A stretch of 41,587 nt of DNA from positions 1 through 41,587 of the forward strand of contig AODO01000041.1 of NCBI GenBank assembly GCA_000341795.1, read 5' to 3'. The stretch is from Rhodococcus triatomae BKS 15-14. GTDB lineage: Bacteria > Actinomycetota > Actinomycetes > Mycobacteriales > Mycobacteriaceae. The translations under genes were made by a program, and so were the position numbers. This document shows positions 8,374 to 17,705 of this stretch, one piece after another (position 1 is the first letter of the stretch; each line of letters opens with the position of its first letter). The notes beneath the pieces are model-generated. The model saw only the letters and a list, made by a program, of their open reading frames with translations. It did no database searches and had not been told where the DNA came from.

Positions 8374-8606
8374 GTCTCGAGGGGCTGCGCGCGGCGCTGG
8401 CGTCGGCAGTGAGTCGGGCGGAGGCGGCGATCGACGCCGCCGATCGTGCAGCCGACGGCGTCCACACCACCGGCGCGGAGACCGACGGTGCGGAGGGTCC
8501 CGCGGGAGACCTCTCCGCCGGCGGCACCCGGGGCGTCCGACCCGCAGGTTCCGAAGTGGGGCCGGGCGCGGCCGAGGTCTACCCCCGCAGCAGGTGGCTG
8601 GTCTGA
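8370..8606 (+). CDS. Small hypothetical helical protein, third gene of the ESX-like trio
   Basis: Seventy-eight residues beginning MSLEGLRAALASAVSRAEAAID, an amphipathic helix, followed by a Gly/Ala/Glu-rich unstructured tail. The GTGA overlap with the preceding gene argues that it is translated as part of the same message. Its 3' end overlaps the convergent hydrolase gene by 28 bases, which is unusual and makes the exact end worth checking. No family recognised. Confidence 0.45.
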   Translation: MSLEGLRAALASAVSRAEAAIDAADRAADGVHTTGAETDGAEGPAGDLSAGGTRGVRPAGSEVGPGAAEVYPRSRWLV

Positions 8607-9409
8607 TCCTCGTCCTCCGACTCGGGAACCAGGGTCGTGTGCGGGATCTCGACGTCCGGGGTCGCGAACGGCGCGTACTCGGTGTCACCGGTCAGGTGGT
8701 AGAGCAGGTACCCGGTGAGCAACGCCCGGGTCACGCGTTGGGTTCCACGCTCCGACTTCCCGAGCCCCAGCGCGCCCAGCAGTGCCCTGCCCTCGAGCAG
8801 TCCACCGGCCGAGGCCTTGTCGACGCTCCGCAGGATGGTCTGCCCACCCCACGCGGCAGCGAGGGAGCGGGCGTTGCAGTTCATCGAGTCGAGGTCACGG
8901 GCTGGAGCGAGCACCAGCGCCGGACCGCTCTGACGGGCGGCGAACGTCTCGGCGGACGGTGCAGTGGGCGCGGGGAAGATCGCGGCGACCGCAGGCGATC
9001 CGTGCTCGGCGGCGGCGATCACGGCGGCGCCGGCGCCCATACCGTGCCCGGCGAACGCCACCCGATCGGCGGCGACGCTGATCATGCCGGGGCCCAACCG
9101 GACCCCGGCCACGATGTCGGCGGCGCTGCGCAGATCCGCGGCCAGCGCGAGAGGAGATGCGACGGGCGACCGCCGGGTGTCCGGTACGGCCGCGACGAGG
9201 CCCCACGAGGCCAGGTGGATCATCGTCTCGCGGTACCGGGCCGCGCTGGTCATCCACCCGTGCCCGAAGACCACCGCGGGGAGGGCGAAACCCTCGGCCG
9301 GCGTGTACACGGACCCGGGCAGCCCGGCCAGTGCCAGATCGCCGTGCAACACCGGATTCGGTCCACGCTTGGACAGTCGGGTGACCAGGTTCTTGGGAGT
9401 CGGCGCCAC
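8579..9409 (-). CDS. Alpha/beta hydrolase (dienelactone hydrolase/lipase-like)
   Basis: About 276 residues, cytosolic (no signal peptide). The alpha/beta hydrolase landmarks are an oxyanion-loop FGHGWMTSAARY, a nucleophile-elbow region FAGHGMGAGAAV, and LVLAPARDLDSM near the expected acidic residue. The elbow reads G-H-G-M-G rather than G-x-S-x-G, so the usual Ser nucleophile is replaced by Gly, as I recall for the Rv3438-type relatives next to glmS. It may therefore be inactive as an esterase or use another chemistry. The GTG at 9409 is my best start, giving VAPTPKNLVTRLSKRGP at the N-terminus; a GTG at 9454 is possible and the ribosome binding site is weak at both. Divergent from the next hydrolase. 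Confidence 0.72.
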   Translation of the reverse strand: MAPTPKNLVTRLSKRGPNPVLHGDLALAGLPGSVYTPAEGFALPAVVFGHGWMTSAARYRETMIHLASWGLVAAVPDTRRSPVASPLALAADLRSAADIVAGVRLGPGMISVAADRVAFAGHGMGAGAAVIAAAEHGSPAVAAIFPAPTAPSAETFAARQSGPALVLAPARDLDSMNCNARSLAAAWGGQTILRSVDKASAGGLLEGRALLGALGLGKSERGTQRVTRALLTGYLLYHLTGDTEYAPFATPDVEIPHTTLVPESEDEDQTSHLLRG

Positions 9410-9569
9410 GAGCAGAACCGTATCCGATCGGCCGGTCCCCGTGCGAGGCCGCACGTGTGCGCACGCACGGGACGGCGCGTCCGCCGGGACGGCCGCGGCC
9501 GGGCGTGTTCTAGGGTCGTCGGGAGCAGGTGCGGGTGGGAACGAAGACGGTGGTTCTGGAGTGATGGTG

Positions 9570-10652
9570 ATGGGCGGGTTGACGGTTCCGGTACCGCGGA
9601 ATCTGTCGCGGGCGGCGGCGAACGTGCGAGCCCGACTCGGTTCGGACGGACTCGCGGACCTGCGCCCGACCGACTCGACGGTGGTGGACTCGACCCCCGA
9701 GCGCACGATCCGGCGGTTCCGGCCGTCGAACGGAGTGACCGTGGGCGCCCCGATCCTGCTCGTTACCCCGCTGGCGGCCACGTCGATCGCGTTCGATCTG
9801 CGCCGCGGATGCAGCTTCGTGGCACATCTCGCCGAAACCGGCCGCGACGTGTACGTGGTCGACTACGGGCCGGTGAACTTCGAGGATCGCTCCCGCGGAA
9901 TCGAACACTGGGTCGACGACGTCGTTCCCGATGCGGTGCGGGTCGTCAGCGCCGATGCAGGCGGCGTCGACGTGCACCTGGCCGGCTGGTCGCTGGGCGG
10001 CATCTTCGCGGTCTTCGCCGCGGCGGCCCATCCCGAACTGCCGCTGCGGTCGGTGACGCCGATCGCCAGCCCCTTCGACCTGCGCCGGGTGCCGCTGTTC
10101 GCCACGCTTCGCCCACTCGACCGGATGTTCGGGCCCTACACCGTCGCGCCGTTCTACCGGTTGCTCGGCATCGTTCCCGCGCCCCTCACCAGCCTCGGGT
10201 TCAAGATCGCCAGTGCGGACAAGTACCTCACCCGACCGTGGGCCGTACTGACCAACCTCGACGATCGGGACCATCTCGAACAGATCGAGGCGGTCGACCG
10301 CTTCATGAACAGCATGTACGCGTATCCGGGGCGAACCTTCGGTCAGCTCTACCACGTCATCATGCGGTCGAACGAGTTCGCGACCGGTCACATGCGGATC
10401 GCCGGCCGGGACGTCGATCTCGGCGCGATCGACGTCCCGGTGATGGTGATCGCCGGTTCCGGTGACGGTCTCGCACCCGAACCAGCGGTGCGGCACCTCG
10501 TCGACCTCGTCGTCGGCGCCCCGGAGGTGCGATTCGGGGCGTATCCCGGCGGTCATCTCGGAGTGCTCACCGGACGCCGGGCCCGGGACACGATGTGGCC
10601 CGCCCTCGCCGGCTTCCTCGCCGACTGCGACGAGGGCGAATCGAACGGGTGA
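9570..10652 (+). CDS. PhaC/PhaZ-like alpha/beta hydrolase
   Basis: The 360-residue product resembles the alpha/beta core of polyhydroxyalkanoate synthases and related acyl hydrolases: ILLVTPLAATSIAFDLRRG, then YVVDYGPVNFEDRSRGIEHWVDD, then a nucleophile elbow GWSLGG (Ser, where true PHA synthases have Cys), a late Asp in GSGDGLAP and a His in YPGGHLG. The triad Ser-Asp-His is thus complete, which suggests an esterase or lipase rather than a polymerase. Start 9570 is preferred because GGAG (9558-9561) lies 8 bases upstream; ATG 9564 and GTG 9561 are too close to it. It is divergent from the Gly-for-Ser hydrolase. Confidence 0.75.
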   Translation: MGGLTVPVPRNLSRAAANVRARLGSDGLADLRPTDSTVVDSTPERTIRRFRPSNGVTVGAPILLVTPLAATSIAFDLRRGCSFVAHLAETGRDVYVVDYGPVNFEDRSRGIEHWVDDVVPDAVRVVSADAGGVDVHLAGWSLGGIFAVFAAAAHPELPLRSVTPIASPFDLRRVPLFATLRPLDRMFGPYTVAPFYRLLGIVPAPLTSLGFKIASADKYLTRPWAVLTNLDDRDHLEQIEAVDRFMNSMYAYPGRTFGQLYHVIMRSNEFATGHMRIAGRDVDLGAIDVPVMVIAGSGDGLAPEPAVRHLVDLVVGAPEVRFGAYPGGHLGVLTGRRARDTMWPALAGFLADCDEGESNG

Positions 10653-10745
10653 ATTCGCCGTTACGCCACCGCGTCACCCGATCTCTTGTTTGAATGACTC
10701 GGCTGTTCGACATCCCGGTACCCGTGGACGCGAAAGACGGTGGAC

Positions 10746-11906
10746 ATGCGGCGAGCGCTTCGTGGTCTGGTTCTGGTTCTCGCTCTCGTGTCAGCGGTGG
10801 TCGCTCCACCCGCACTCACCGGCCCCATGGTCGCCGGCGCACAGGTAGCGGCACCGGAACCGGCGGTGCTCGGTGTCGGCCAGTATCCGCGCCTGGCCCG
10901 GCTCGACTCGGGTGCCATCGTCGCGTCGTTGACCACTCGGGACGCCGGCGGCGATTTCACGCAGATCATGGAGAGCACCGACGAGGGCGCCACCTTCCAT
11001 CCGATCGGCGCGGTCCGGGACCCCGAGGCCGTCCACGGCCAGTGCTGCGCAACCCTCTTCGAGATGCCGCAGCAGGTCGGATTCCTGCCCGCGGGAACGT
11101 TGTTGTGGGCGGGGACCGTCGGTTACCTCCCGGGACCCGACTCGAAGGTCGCCATCAAGGTCTGGTCGAGCGGTGACGGTGGTCGCACCTGGGCGCCGCT
11201 CGGAGTCGCGGCACGGTCGCCCGGCGGTGGTGGGGTGTGGGAACCCGAGTTCACCGTCGACGCGGGATTGCTGTGGCTCTACTACGCGGACGAGACCGAG
11301 GGCGCGCACTCGCAGGTCATCAGCCGGGTCGCCACGATCGACGGCGTGAACTGGTGGGGACGGCACGTGGTGCAGGCGAACGGCGAACACAACCTGCGAC
11401 CCGGGATGGCGACGATCGCGCGCCTGCCCGACGGGCGGCTCGCCTCCACCCACGAGATGTGCGAGATCGGGCAGGACCGCTGCACGCCCTACCTGCGGTT
11501 CTCCGACACCGGGCTGTGGTGGGGGAACGGTGTGCTCGACCAGGGCATCCAGGTGATCGCCTTCGACGGGAGCAGGCTCAAGCACTCGCCGTACCTGACG
11601 GCGCTCGCGGGTGGCCCTCTCGGTACCCGCCTCGTACTCGGCGGCCAGGCGCTGATCGACCGCGACGGCCGGCGCGATCCCCGCAGCGGCAAGGTGCTGC
11701 TCGTCAACGACAGCCTCGGCGCGGGGCCGTGGTTCGAGATCGCGGCCCCGGTCCCGGTGACCGACCCGCAGTCCGACACCTGCGCGAACTACAGTTCGCC
11801 GCTCCTGCCGGTCGACGGCGGCACGAACATCCTGCAGATCGCCGTCACCCTGAAGGACGGCGTCTGCACCGCTCGATTCGGCAAGGGCCCCGCGGGACCC
11901 CGCTGA
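10746..11906 (+). CDS. Secreted sialidase-like (BNR-repeat) protein
   Basis: The 386-residue product has a Sec signal (RRALRGLVLVLALVSAVVAPPAL, cleavage around residue 34). The body predicts a six-bladed propeller with an Asp-box-like SSGDGGRTWAPL, a degenerate first repeat (MESTDEGATFHPIG) and an RLARLDSG block near the start. The sialidase RIP motif and the catalytic Tyr/Glu pair are not obvious, so enzymatic activity is not claimed. Fungal and bacterial members of this superfamily act on glycans outside the cell. ATG 10746 fits the signal peptide; a GTG at 10740 is an alternative. Predicted to be transcribed alone or with the preceding hydrolase (93-bp gap). Confidence 0.7.
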   Translation: MRRALRGLVLVLALVSAVVAPPALTGPMVAGAQVAAPEPAVLGVGQYPRLARLDSGAIVASLTTRDAGGDFTQIMESTDEGATFHPIGAVRDPEAVHGQCCATLFEMPQQVGFLPAGTLLWAGTVGYLPGPDSKVAIKVWSSGDGGRTWAPLGVAARSPGGGGVWEPEFTVDAGLLWLYYADETEGAHSQVISRVATIDGVNWWGRHVVQANGEHNLRPGMATIARLPDGRLASTHEMCEIGQDRCTPYLRFSDTGLWWGNGVLDQGIQVIAFDGSRLKHSPYLTALAGGPLGTRLVLGGQALIDRDGRRDPRSGKVLLVNDSLGAGPWFEIAAPVPVTDPQSDTCANYSSPLLPVDGGTNILQIAVTLKDGVCTARFGKGPAGPR

Positions 11907-11975
11907 GCGCGGGACGGGTCGATGGATGTGGCCCAGCGCTCCCACCTCGGGGCACTTGTGGTCCCCGGTTCCCAG

Positions 11976-11981
11976 TAGGCT
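11976..11981 (+). promoter_or_regulatory. -10 box for a predicted leaderless glmS transcript
   Basis: TAGGCT is followed by 8 bases and then the glmS ATG, and no Shine-Dalgarno sequence precedes the ATG. In mycobacteria a TANNNT box at this distance marks leaderless transcripts. The -35 is not recognisable. Confidence 0.5.
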
Positions 11982-11989
11982 TGTCCACC

Positions 11990-13852
11990 ATGTGCGGAAT
12001 CGTGGGATACGTCGGCCACCGCCAGGCTCTCGACGTCGTCGTGAAGGCGCTGCGGCGGATGGAGTACCGCGGATACGACTCGGCCGGGATCGCGATCCTG
12101 GACGGAGCGGGTGGGCTCGCCGTCGAGCGCAAGGCGGGCAAGCTGGACAACCTGACCGCCGAACTCGACGAGTCCGGTGTCGACAGGTTCACCGGCAACG
12201 CCGGCATCGGACACACCCGGTGGGCGACGCACGGGCGCCCGACGGACCGGAACGCGCACCCGCACCGCGACGCGAGCGGCAAGCTCGCCGTCGTGCACAA
12301 CGGCATCATCGAGAACTTCGCTCCGCTGCGGCACGAACTCGAGTCCGCGGGCGTCGAGCTGCGCAGCGACACCGACAGCGAGGTCGCCGTTCACCTCGTT
12401 GCCCAGGCGTACGCCGAGGGCGACACCGCCGGGGACTTCGTGGCCAGCACCCACAAGGTGCTGCGGCGGCTCGAAGGCGCGTTCACCCTGGTGTTCACGC
12501 ACGCCGATCACCCCGACACCATCGTCGCGGCCCGCCGGTCCACGCCGCTCGTCGTCGGCGTCGGCCACGGGGAGATGTTCGTCGGCTCGGATGTCGCGGC
12601 ATTCATCGAGCACACCCGGGACGCGATCGAGCTCGGACAGGACCAGGTCGTCGTCATCACTGCGGACGAGTACCGGATCACCGACTTCGCCGGAAACGAG
12701 TCGGCAGGTCGTCCCTTCCGCATCGACTGGGATCTCGAGGCCGCGGAGAAGGGCGGCCACGACTACTTCATGCTCAAGGAGATCGAGGAGCAGCCCGCCG
12801 CCGTCGGCGACACGCTCCTCGGCCACTTCGAGCAGGGCCGGATCGTCCTCGACGAGCAGCGGCTGTCCGACCAGGAGCTGCGCGACGTCGACAAGGTGTT
12901 CGTCGTCGCCTGCGGCAGCGCCTACCACTCGGGCCTGCTCGCCAAGTACGCCATCGAGCACTGGACCAGGCTCCCCGTCGAGGTCGAGCTGGCCAGCGAG
13001 TTCCGCTACCGGGACCCCGTCCTGGACCGGTCGACGCTCGTCGTCGCGATCTCCCAGTCGGGTGAGACGGCGGACACGCTGGAGGCGGTCAAGCACGCGA
13101 AGGACCAGAAGGCCCGGGTCCTGGCGATCTGCAACACCAACGGCGCCCAGATCCCGCGTGAGGCGGACGCCGTCCTCTACACGCGGGCCGGTCCGGAGAT
13201 CGCCGTCGCGTCGACGAAGGCGTTCCTCGCCCAGGTGACCGCGAACTACCTCGTCGGACTGGCGCTCGCGCAGGCGCGCGGCACCAAGTACCCCGACGAG
13301 GTGGCCCGCGAGTTCGCCGAGCTCGAGGCGATGCCCGCCCTCGTCACGCGGGTGCTCGAGACGGTCGAACCCGTGCGAGCGCTGGCCCGCGAGTTCGCGG
13401 ACGCGTCGACCGTGCTGTTCCTCGGCAGGCACGTCGGGTACCCCGTCGCGCTCGAGGGTGCGCTCAAGCTCAAGGAGTTGGCGTACATGCACGCGGAGGG
13501 CTTCGCAGCGGGTGAGCTGAAGCACGGTCCGATCGCCCTGATCGAGGAGGGCCTGCCGGTCATCGTGGTGATGCCGTCCCCGAAGGGACGCGCGGTGCTG
13601 CACTCGAAGCTGGTCTCCAACATCCAGGAGATCAAGGCGCGTGGTGCCCGGACGATCGTGATCGCCGAGGAGGGTGACGAGATGGTGCGTCCGCACGCGG
13701 ATCACCTGATCGAGATCCCGGCGGCGCCGACGTTGCTGCAGCCGTTGCTGTCGACCGTGCCGTTGCAGGTGTTCGCCGCCGAGATCGCCCGCGCCCGCGG
13801 CTACGACGTCGACAAGCCCCGCAACCTGGCGAAGTCCGTCACAGTCGAATAG
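11990..13852 (+). CDS. glmS: Glutamine-fructose-6-phosphate aminotransferase (isomerizing)
   Basis: Makes glucosamine-6-phosphate from fructose-6-phosphate and glutamine, the first committed step to UDP-GlcNAc. The 620-residue product starts MCGIVGYVG, where Cys2 becomes the N-terminal nucleophile of the glutaminase domain (about 1-220) after Met removal. Two SIS sugar isomerase domains follow (signatures VACGSAYHSGL, AISQSGETADTLEA, FLGRHVGYPVALEGALKLKE, EGFAAGELKHGPIALI), and the C-terminus ends in the near-universal KSVTVE. No glmS ribozyme lies upstream: the proposed transcript has no leader. Confidence 0.98.
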   Translation: MCGIVGYVGHRQALDVVVKALRRMEYRGYDSAGIAILDGAGGLAVERKAGKLDNLTAELDESGVDRFTGNAGIGHTRWATHGRPTDRNAHPHRDASGKLAVVHNGIIENFAPLRHELESAGVELRSDTDSEVAVHLVAQAYAEGDTAGDFVASTHKVLRRLEGAFTLVFTHADHPDTIVAARRSTPLVVGVGHGEMFVGSDVAAFIEHTRDAIELGQDQVVVITADEYRITDFAGNESAGRPFRIDWDLEAAEKGGHDYFMLKEIEEQPAAVGDTLLGHFEQGRIVLDEQRLSDQELRDVDKVFVVACGSAYHSGLLAKYAIEHWTRLPVEVELASEFRYRDPVLDRSTLVVAISQSGETADTLEAVKHAKDQKARVLAICNTNGAQIPREADAVLYTRAGPEIAVASTKAFLAQVTANYLVGLALAQARGTKYPDEVAREFAELEAMPALVTRVLETVEPVRALAREFADASTVLFLGRHVGYPVALEGALKLKELAYMHAEGFAAGELKHGPIALIEEGLPVIVVMPSPKGRAVLHSKLVSNIQEIKARGARTIVIAEEGDEMVRPHADHLIEIPAAPTLLQPLLSTVPLQVFAAEIARARGYDVDKPRNLAKSVTVE

Positions 13853-13896
13853 CCGGGCGGGGCGACCCGTCCGGTGATCCGAGCAGGAGGGTCCCG

Positions 13897-15336
13897 GTGC
13901 GCGAGTTCCACACGGTCGATCGGGTTCGGGCGGCCGAGGCACCGCTGCTGGCCACTCTGCCGGAGGGCACGTTGATGCGGCGCGCCGCACACGGCCTCGC
14001 CGGGGTGGTCACCGCCGAATTGCGCTTGCGCACAGGTGGTGTGGCGGGCCGGTCGGTGGCGCTGCTCGTCGGCTCCGGCGACAACGGTGGCGATGCGTTG
14101 TGGGCCGGTGCGATGCTGCGACGTCGCGGTGTCGCGGTGACGGCGGTCCTGCTGGATCCGCCTCGTGCCCACGTCGCCGGACTCGCAGCACTGCGGGCCG
14201 CAGGCGGCCGGGTCGCGGCGGAGGTGGGGGAGCCGGACCTGGTGCTGGACGGCATCGTGGGCATCTCCGGCCGTGGTCCGCTGCGTCCCGCGGCGGCGGC
14301 CCTCGTCGCCTCGGTCGACGCCCCGATCGTCGCCGTCGACCTGCCCAGCGGCGTCGACCCGGACACCGGAGCGGTGACGGGCCCCGCGGTGACCGCTGCG
14401 GTGACGGTGGCGTTCGGCGCCCTCAAGCCCGTGCACGCGCTCGCCGGAAGTAGTTGCGGGCGAATCGAGTTGATCGACATCGGGCTCGACCTCCCGGCCG
14501 CCGACCTCGCTGCTCTCACGCCGGCCGAGGTCGGTGAGCGGTGGCCGCTGCCGGGTGCCGTCGACGACAAGTACAGCCAGGGGGTCGTGGGCGTCGTGGC
14601 CGGTAGCTCGGGGTATCCGGGAGCCGCGGTCCTGTCCTGCGGCGGAGCGGTCGCGGCGACATCCGGGATGGTCCGGTACGTCGGATCGGTGGCGTCCGAG
14701 GTGCTCGCGCGGTGGCCCGAGGTGGTCGCGGCGGACGACCTCGCGTCCGCCGGCCGGGTGCAGGCATGGGTGGTCGGACCGGGAATCGGGACGGACCGGG
14801 GCGCACATGCCCTGGTGCGCGACGTACTCGCGACAGACCTGCCGGTCCTCGTCGACGCCGACGGACTCACCGTTCTCGCCTCCGATCCGGCACTCGTCCG
14901 GGGCCGCACGGCGCCGACCCTGCTCACTCCGCACGCGGGGGAGTTCGAGCGGCTGACGGGCGTCGACCCGGCCGACGACCGCGTCGGGCGCACCCGCGAC
15001 CTCGCCGCGCAGTGGGGCGTGACGGTGCTGCTCAAGGGGCGGGCGACGGTGATCGCGGGCCCGGACGGGCGGGCGCTGGTCAACGACGCCGCGGGCTCGG
15101 CCGCCGCGACCGCAGGCTCGGGCGACGTTCTCTCCGGGGTGGTCGGAGCGCTGCTCTCGACGGGACTCGGTGCCACCACCGCCGCGGCGATGGGTGCCCG
15201 AGCTCACTCGCTCGCCGCGGCCCTGGCCGCCGGAGACGGAACCGAGGTGGTCGCGCCGATCTCCGCCGGCGAATTGTTGTCGCAGGTCAGAGCGTCGATT
15301 CGGGTTCTTCGTGCGCAAACGGTGCTCGGAATGTGA
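13897..15336 (+). CDS. nnrD: Bifunctional NAD(P)H-hydrate epimerase / ADP-dependent NAD(P)H-hydrate dehydratase
   Basis: Repairs hydrated NADH and NADPH: the N-terminal YjeF_N-like domain (about 1-215) interconverts R and S epimers and the C-terminal ribokinase-like domain (about 225-479) dehydrates the S form. Visible are GSGDNGGDALWAG in the epimerase, the AVDLPSGVDPDTG block, and in the dehydratase LTPHAGEFERLTG, LLKGRATVIAG and ATAGSGDVLSGVVGAL with its catalytic Asp. The GTG start at 13897 has AGGAGG at 13885-13890. It follows glmS by 44 bases and is probably cotranscribed with it. Confidence 0.95.
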   Translation: MREFHTVDRVRAAEAPLLATLPEGTLMRRAAHGLAGVVTAELRLRTGGVAGRSVALLVGSGDNGGDALWAGAMLRRRGVAVTAVLLDPPRAHVAGLAALRAAGGRVAAEVGEPDLVLDGIVGISGRGPLRPAAAALVASVDAPIVAVDLPSGVDPDTGAVTGPAVTAAVTVAFGALKPVHALAGSSCGRIELIDIGLDLPAADLAALTPAEVGERWPLPGAVDDKYSQGVVGVVAGSSGYPGAAVLSCGGAVAATSGMVRYVGSVASEVLARWPEVVAADDLASAGRVQAWVVGPGIGTDRGAHALVRDVLATDLPVLVDADGLTVLASDPALVRGRTAPTLLTPHAGEFERLTGVDPADDRVGRTRDLAAQWGVTVLLKGRATVIAGPDGRALVNDAAGSAAATAGSGDVLSGVVGALLSTGLGATTAAAMGARAHSLAAALAAGDGTEVVAPISAGELLSQVRASIRVLRAQTVLGM

Positions 15337-15396
15337 CCCGAACCGCGGGCCGGGCCATTGGGGCGAAACGGCACCCGGTGGCAGTATCGAAGGATC

Positions 15397-16632
15397 ATGA
15401 TCATCGCCGCGCACAGTGACCGACCGACACCCGTCCCCGAGGCGGGTGCCTTTTCGTTGGCGCCCGCAGCGCACGCGGTGCCGCCCGGACCTGCACCGCA
15501 GGCGGAAGCCGTGATCGACCTCGACGCCGTCGCACACAACGTCCGGTTGCTGTGCGAGCACGCCGGGAACGCGGGAGTGATGGCGGTCGTCAAGGCCGAC
15601 GCCTACAACCACGGCGCCCTCGCCGTCAGCCGGGCCGCGCTCGCCGCCGGAGCGACCGAACTGGGCGTCACCACGGTCGAGGAGGCCGTCGCGCTGCGCG
15701 AGGCCGGGATCACCGCGCCGGTGGTGTCGTGGCTGCACACACCCGACACCGACTTCCGCGCCGCCGTCGCCGCGAACGTCGAGATCGCGGTGTCCTCGCC
15801 GCGGCACCTGGACGCGGTGGTCGCCGCTGTTCGCTCGACGGGTACGACGGCCGCCGTGTCGATGAAGGTGGACACCGGGCTGAACCGCAACGGTGTGTCC
15901 GCCGTCGAACTCGACGACCTGCTGGACGGGCTGGCCCGTGCGCAGGCCGAGGGTGCGATCCGCTTCGGCGGCGTGTTCTCGCACCTCGCGCACGCCGACG
16001 AGCCGCACAATCCCGTGATCGACGTGCAGGCGGAAGTACTGCGCGACGCGGTCGCCCGCGCCGAGCGGCTCGGCCTGCGCGCCGACCGGGTGCATCTGGC
16101 CAATTCCGCGGCGACACTGACCCGGCCCGACCTGCGGTTCGACATGGTCCGTCCCGGAATCGCGCTGTACGGACTCTCGCCCGTGCCCGAGCTGGGCGGC
16201 TTCGGGCTGCGCCCCGCCATGACGCTGCGGGCGCGCATCGCCCTGGTGAAGAAGGTTTCCGCCGGTGCGGGCGTGTCGTACGGGCACACCTGGATCGCCC
16301 CCCGCGACACCACCGTCGCGCTGCTTCCGGTCGGCTACGCCGACGGGGTGCCCCGGGCGCTGAGCGGTCGATTCGACGTCCAGATCGGCTCCCGCCGGTT
16401 CCCCCAGATCGGTCGGGTGTGCATGGACCAGGTCGTGGTGGACCTCGGTCCCGATCCGGGTTCCGTCGCGGAGGGCGACACCGCCGTCCTGTTCGGTCCC
16501 GGAGACGACGGCGGACCCGTCGCGCAGGAATGGGCCGATGCGCTGGACACCATCCACTACGAGGTGGTCACCGGCGTGCGGGGCCGGGTGGCGCGCGGTT
16601 ACGTCGGCGGCACCGGATCGGGCGTCCGATGA
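15397..16632 (+). CDS. alr: Alanine racemase
   Basis: PLP enzyme converting L- to D-alanine for peptidoglycan cross-links. The 411-residue length is slightly above average because of about 35 extra N-terminal residues. The PLP lysine lies in [10 protein letters not shown] (K66), the catalytic tyrosine in GVSYGHTW (about residue 293), and [23 protein letters not shown] and [13 protein letters not shown] are all present. The ATG at 15397 is preceded closely by AAGGA; an upstream GTG (15379) cannot be excluded. Stop and next start overlap as ATGA. Confidence 0.96.
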   Translation: MIIAAHSDRPTPVPEAGAFSLAPAAHAVPPGPAPQAEAVIDLDAVAHNVRLLCEHAGNAGVMAVVKADAYNHGALAVSRAALAAGATELGVTTVEEAVALREAGITAPVVSWLHTPDTDFRAAVAANVEIAVSSPRHLDAVVAAVRSTGTTAAVSMKVDTGLNRNGVSAVELDDLLDGLARAQAEGAIRFGGVFSHLAHADEPHNPVIDVQAEVLRDAVARAERLGLRADRVHLANSAATLTRPDLRFDMVRPGIALYGLSPVPELGGFGLRPAMTLRARIALVKKVSAGAGVSYGHTWIAPRDTTVALLPVGYADGVPRALSGRFDVQIGSRRFPQIGRVCMDQVVVDLGPDPGSVAEGDTAVLFGPGDDGGPVAQEWADALDTIHYEVVTGVRGRVARGYVGGTGSGVR

Positions 16633-17705
16633 CGCCGCTGGGGCGGCGGAGCGTGCTCGGTGGCACCGGTGTCGCGACCGCGGTGGGCGCGTTCGCGGGG
16701 GTGCGGGCGGTTCGCACCAAACCGGAGAAGTCGCGGCGTGGCCGCGACCGGTACGCAGACGAGGACTTCGGCCTGCTCGACAGCGACCGTGGGAGCCTCG
16801 TCGTCGCGGACGACGGCGTGACCCTGGCGGTGCGTGAAGTGGGTCCGGCGACCGCGCCGCTGACGGTGGTCTTCGTCCACGGGTACTGCCTGCGGATGGA
16901 TTCCTGGCACTTCCAGCGGAAACAGTTGCACCGACGGTGGGGCGACGGGGTCCGGATGGTGTTCTACGACCAGCGTGGGCACGGGCGCTCGGGAACCCCG
17001 AGTGCCGAGTCGTGCACGATCGGTCAGCTGGGCCGGGACCTGCACGCGGTGCTCCGGGCGGTGGCGCCGACCGGCCCGGTCGTGCTCGTCGGGCACTCGA
17101 TGGGCGGCATGTCCATCCTCGCGTTGGCCCGGCAGGTGCCGGAGCTGTTCGGTGGCCGGGTGATCGGCGTCGGCCTGCTGGCGACGGCCGCAGCGGGCCT
17201 GAACAAGACCGGCCTCAGCCGTAACCTGGACAACCCGGTCATCGACGCGTTCCGGCTCGCGGTGCGCACCGCACCCGGGCTGGTGCAGTTCGGCCGGGGC
17301 GCGGCTCGTGCGATCATCGCCCCGATCATGCGTGCCGCGTCGTTCGGTACGGAGGTGAGCCCGTCGTTGCACCGCTTCTCGGATCGGATGCTGAACGAGA
17401 CGTCCGTGACGACCATCGTCAACTTCCTGAAGTCGATCGAGTTGCACGACGAGTCGGCGGCGATCCCCGTGATCGCGGACCTGCCCGCGCTGGTGCTGTG
17501 CGGTGACGCCGACATGGTGCTGCCGTTCTCCCAGTCGGAGACGCTCGCCGACGCGTTGACGAACTGCGAACTGGTGCGGGTGGTTTCGGGTGGACACCTC
17601 GTTCAGCTGGAGTTCCCCATCCGATGTACGGATGCGATCGACCGGCTGGTGACCCGTGCCGCCGAGGCCGTGGACTACGAGCGAGAGGCGGGGATCGGTG
17701 GCTGA
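16629..17705 (+). CDS. Membrane-anchored or exported alpha/beta hydrolase
   Basis: The 358-residue product begins [24 protein letters not shown], a short twin-arginine-containing hydrophobic segment that could be a Tat signal or an anchor. The hydrolase fold follows with [25 protein letters not shown], the nucleophile elbow GHSMGG (Ser), a late Asp in [14 protein letters not shown] and a His in [11 protein letters not shown], so the catalytic triad is complete. It is coupled to alr (ATGA overlap) and overlaps tsaE by 8 bases. Substrate unknown; an acyl ester hydrolase of the envelope is plausible. Confidence 0.82.
   Translation: MTPLGRRSVLGGTGVATAVGAFAGVRAVRTKPEKSRRGRDRYADEDFGLLDSDRGSLVVADDGVTLAVREVGPATAPLTVVFVHGYCLRMDSWHFQRKQLHRRWGDGVRMVFYDQRGHGRSGTPSAESCTIGQLGRDLHAVLRAVAPTGPVVLVGHSMGGMSILALARQVPELFGGRVIGVGLLATAAAGLNKTGLSRNLDNPVIDAFRLAVRTAPGLVQFGRGAARAIIAPIMRAASFGTEVSPSLHRFSDRMLNETSVTTIVNFLKSIELHDESAAIPVIADLPALVLCGDADMVLPFSQSETLADALTNCELVRVVSGGHLVQLEFPIRCTDAIDRLVTRAAEAVDYEREAGIGG

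Noticed and set aside
11907-11989. glmS ribozyme upstream of glmS
   Set aside because: The gap is 83 bp, has no ribozyme core, and the -10 is placed so that the transcript starts at the ATG.
13802-16557. Very long minus-strand frame across nnrD and alr
   Set aside because: Antisense to two well-supported enzymes and lacks any protein-like composition.
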